Shown here one piece after another: positions 32,197-33,982 of a DNA stretch of 33,982 nt; the first letter of the stretch is position 1, and each line of letters opens with the position of its first letter. Made by a program: the position numbers and the translations under genes. Where the stretch lies: positions 1-33,982 of the forward strand of contig CALLXS010000012.1 of NCBI GenBank assembly GCA_937875295.1, in the 5' to 3' direction. The DNA comes from an uncultured bacterium (lineage in GTDB: Bacteria > Bacteroidota > Ignavibacteria > Kapaibacteriales > UBA2268). The notes beneath the pieces were generated by a model. That model searched no databases, had not been told where the DNA came from, and worked only from the letters and a program-made list of their open reading frames with translations.

Positions 32197-33336
32197 TTGA
32201 AAAAAAGGATCGCTGCGGTTTCCAACGTTTTTCTGATCGGGCTGGTCAGCTTTTTTATGGACATGAGCACGGAAATGATCTACCCGATTCTTCCGCTTTA
32301 CCTGACGGCGGTTCTCGGGGCGACGCCGGCCATCGTCGGCGTGATTGAAGGCATTGCGGAAAGCGTCGCTTCCCTTCTGAAAGTGGCGAGCGGCTACATC
32401 GGGGATCGGTACCATAATAAAAAGCGCCTGGCCTTCCTCGGGTATTCCGCCTCCGTGCTCTATAAGTTCGTCCTTCTTTTCGCCGGTTCCTGGGGCGGCG
32501 TGCTGGCGGCGCGGGTGATCGACCGCACCGGCAAGGGGATCCGGACCGCACCGCGCGACGCCCTGGTGGCGCAGTCGAGCGAAAAAGGAAAACTGGGCGG
32601 TTCCTACGGTCTACATAAGATGCTCGATATGGCGGGGTCCTCCCTCGGGGCCCTTTTCGCTTTCCTGTTTATCGCCTTCGGAATGAAATATCGCGCGGCG
32701 TTTCTCTGGTCCGTCATTCCGGGCGTTGTCGCCGTGACGATCATCCCGCTGATCCGGGAAGAAAAGGGAGCCGCCCCAAACCGGCGGAGGCTGGCCTTGC
32801 GGGGCCTGAAGCTGGACGCGAGGCTGAAATGGTATTTTGCCGTCCTCTTCCTTTTCTGCCTCGGCAACTCGTCCAACGTCTTTTTGCTGCTCAAGGCGCA
32901 GTCGCGCGGGTTTTCCACCTCCGAGGTGATGCTGCTCTATCTGATTTTCAGCGTTTCCGCGTCAATCCTGGCGATCCCGGCCGGCCGGCTGTCGGACCGG
33001 TTCGGCAGAAGCAGAATCCTGATTCCCGGCTATCTGATCTACGGCCTGGTCTATCTGGGGTTCGCCCTGCTGACGTCGAAGGTTTCCCTGCTGATTCTGT
33101 TTGTCGCCTACGGCGCTTACACCGCCTTTATCAGCGGAGCGGAACGGGCGTTGATCGCGGAAGCGTCGCCGGCGGACTATCAGGGGACCGTGCTCGGCAT
33201 CTACGGCATGCTGCAAGGCTTCGGCCTCCTGCTCTCCTCCATGATCGGCGGCGTTCTGGGCATCGTCTCCGCGCTGCTGATCGCCGTCATCCTCCGCTCC
33301 GGGAAAGGGCGGAAAGCGGCGGACCGTCCGGATTGA
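32197..33336 (+). CDS. MFS transporter
   Basis: A 379-residue major facilitator transporter from the GC-rich segment. It shows the start of TM1 (VFLIGLVSFFMDMSTEMIYP), loop 2-3 motif A (G66-YIGDRYHNKKR) and the D109-RTGKGIRTAPRDAL motif after TM4, a hallmark of one group of small-molecule exporters found in Firmicutes and Thermotogae. The repeat of motif A (GRLSDRFGRSR) opens the second half. The start codon is TTG with GGGGAGG ten bases upstream. Near the end, LLLSSMIGGVLGIVSALLIAV passes directly from the expected TM11 into TM12 without the usual loop, so about 20 residues appear to be missing. The substrate is unknown. It is followed after 75 bases by the FetA-like gene, probably in one operon. 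Confidence 0.9.
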   Translation: MKKRIAAVSNVFLIGLVSFFMDMSTEMIYPILPLYLTAVLGATPAIVGVIEGIAESVASLLKVASGYIGDRYHNKKRLAFLGYSASVLYKFVLLFAGSWGGVLAARVIDRTGKGIRTAPRDALVAQSSEKGKLGGSYGLHKMLDMAGSSLGALFAFLFIAFGMKYRAAFLWSVIPGVVAVTIIPLIREEKGAAPNRRRLALRGLKLDARLKWYFAVLFLFCLGNSSNVFLLLKAQSRGFSTSEVMLLYLIFSVSASILAIPAGRLSDRFGRSRILIPGYLIYGLVYLGFALLTSKVSLLILFVAYGAYTAFISGAERALIAEASPADYQGTVLGIYGMLQGFGLLLSSMIGGVLGIVSALLIAVILRSGKGRKAADRPD

Positions 33337-33411
33337 AGCCGGAACAGGAGGAAATCTTCAGAAAAAGCGGCCGCCGCGGCCGCGGAAAATCTTGATCTTG
33401 AGGTGAAAGCA

Positions 33412-33982
33412 TTGGAACAGCTCACATTCCGGGATGTTTCCTACCGGCAGGGCGGAAAAGAGATTCTCAAAGGCGTTTCGGCACAGTTTTCAGCCGGCGA
33501 CTTTGTCTCCATCGTCGGCCCTTCCGGAAGCGGGAAGAGTACCTTTTTACGGCTGTGCTGCCATCTGATCAGCCCGACGGAAGGAAAAATCTTCTTCCAT
33601 GGAAAGGATATGCTTCAGGAAGACCCGATCGGACTGCGGAAAAAAATCAGCTATTGCTTTCAGGAACCGATCCTCTGGGGGAATACGGTGGAAGACAACG
33701 TCGCGTTCCCCTACCGCGTCAGGGACCGGAAGATCGACCGGGAAAAGATCGTTTCGCTGTTCGCCCGCTTCCATCTGGACGAAAGCTACCTCTCGCATGA
33801 GGTCAAAGGGCTGTCGGGAGGGGAAAAACAGCGGATCTCCCTGATCCGCACCCTGCTTTTCGAGCCGGAAATATTACTGCTGGACGAAGTGACCTCCGCG
33901 CTCGACGCCGAGAACACGGAGCTGATCGAAAAAGAAATCCTGCGGCTGAACCGGAAGGGCGTCACGGTCCTGTGGGTCACCC
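33412..33982 (+). CDS. fetA: FetA/YbbL-like ABC transporter ATPase, 3' truncated
   Basis: An ABC ATP-binding subunit cut off by the window end after 190 complete codons; the family is about 220 residues. Motifs are Walker A GPSGSGKST (36-44), Q-loop Q84 in YCFQEPILWG, signature LSGGEKQ (134-140), Walker B ILLLDE (154-159) and D-loop SALD. The combination of QEPILWGNTVEDNVAFPYRV with LSGGEKQRISLIRTLLFEP closely resembles E. coli YbbL/FetA (FGDTVYDNLIFPWQIRNR; LSGGEKQRISLIRN), the ATPase of the FetAB iron exporter linked to oxidative-stress resistance. The permease FetB would be expected just beyond the window. Start TTG 33412 follows GAGGTGA (33400-33406). Iron export is inferred from the family. 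Confidence 0.85.
   Translation, partial: MEQLTFRDVSYRQGGKEILKGVSAQFSAGDFVSIVGPSGSGKSTFLRLCCHLISPTEGKIFFHGKDMLQEDPIGLRKKISYCFQEPILWGNTVEDNVAFPYRVRDRKIDREKIVSLFARFHLDESYLSHEVKGLSGGEKQRISLIRTLLFEPEILLLDEVTSALDAENTELIEKEILRLNRKGVTVLWVT

Noticed and set aside
32829..33395. 188-residue plus-strand frame overlapping the MFS gene
   Set aside because: In GC-rich DNA long alternative frames are common. This one is rich in R, P and G and lacks membrane or domain features, while the MFS frame is clearly coding.
33547..33844. Several 80-residue frames on both strands near the right end
   Set aside because: All overlap the FetA-like ABC ATPase, whose motifs prove its frame.
1..33982. CRISPR array, tRNA or rRNA genes, insertion sequences, defence genes
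   Set aside because: I looked in all intergenic gaps and found no regularly spaced repeats, no GC-balanced cloverleaf candidates and no transposase, integrase or recognised defence domain.

Overview
The window is two unrelated pieces of DNA joined near position 31,775. Positions 1 to about 31,774 are very AT-rich (hand count: 15 G/C in the 60 bases at 7741-7800). The gene content is that of a Gram-negative bacterium of the Bacteroidota/Ignavibacteriota/Chlorobiota (FCB) group. The indicators are a protein with a type IX secretion C-terminal sorting domain, aerotolerance genes batC, batD and batE, an Omp85 outer-membrane protein, heptose adenylyltransferase, a long SecA with a zinc tail, leaders that mostly lack a Shine-Dalgarno sequence, and one promoter of the TTG-N20-TAnnTTTG type. 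I cannot name the species. An uncultured Ignavibacteria- or Kapabacteria-like lineage would fit.

Layout of the AT-rich part, left to right: uvrB (-); batC-like TPR lipoprotein (+); a 118-residue protein behind a sigma-54-type promoter (+); secA and a YfhO-family membrane protein (-); a minus-strand run of recF and a DUF721/DciA-like gene, rpiB, trmH, a second SPOUT methyltransferase and tmk; a DUF4230 gene (+); infC-hutH (-); batD-batE (+); a T9SS cargo protein (-); an envelope block of FKBP lipoprotein, Omp85 protein and PAP2 phosphatase (-); a J-domain protein, a small lipoprotein, rfaE2, a catalytically dead rhomboid-like protein and a lone nuoE (-); a response regulator/SpoIIE phosphatase (+); and murB (-). 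Most are housekeeping functions in replication and repair, translation, export and envelope assembly. Convergent pairs are often separated by hairpin terminators.

From about 31,775 to the end the DNA is GC-rich (40 of 60 at 33181-33240), with sigma-70/A-type promoters, strong Shine-Dalgarno sites and TTG starts. This looks like a Gram-positive, probably clostridial, genome. It holds a divergent promoter pair, the first codons of a leftward gene that run in frame into murB, an MFS transporter and a 3'-truncated FetA/YbbL-like ABC ATPase. No integrase, insertion sequence, tRNA or direct repeat marks the boundary, so an assembly chimera is the simplest reading; a very recent transfer cannot be excluded from this window alone.

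I found no clear new defence system, CRISPR array, RNA gene or mobile element. The points most worth a second look are the junction, the sigma-54 promoter with its flagellin-tail-like small protein, the split bat cluster, the Q/N-rich IF3 extension on a TTG start, the infC-hutH pairing with an insertion in HutH, and the pseudo-rhomboid.
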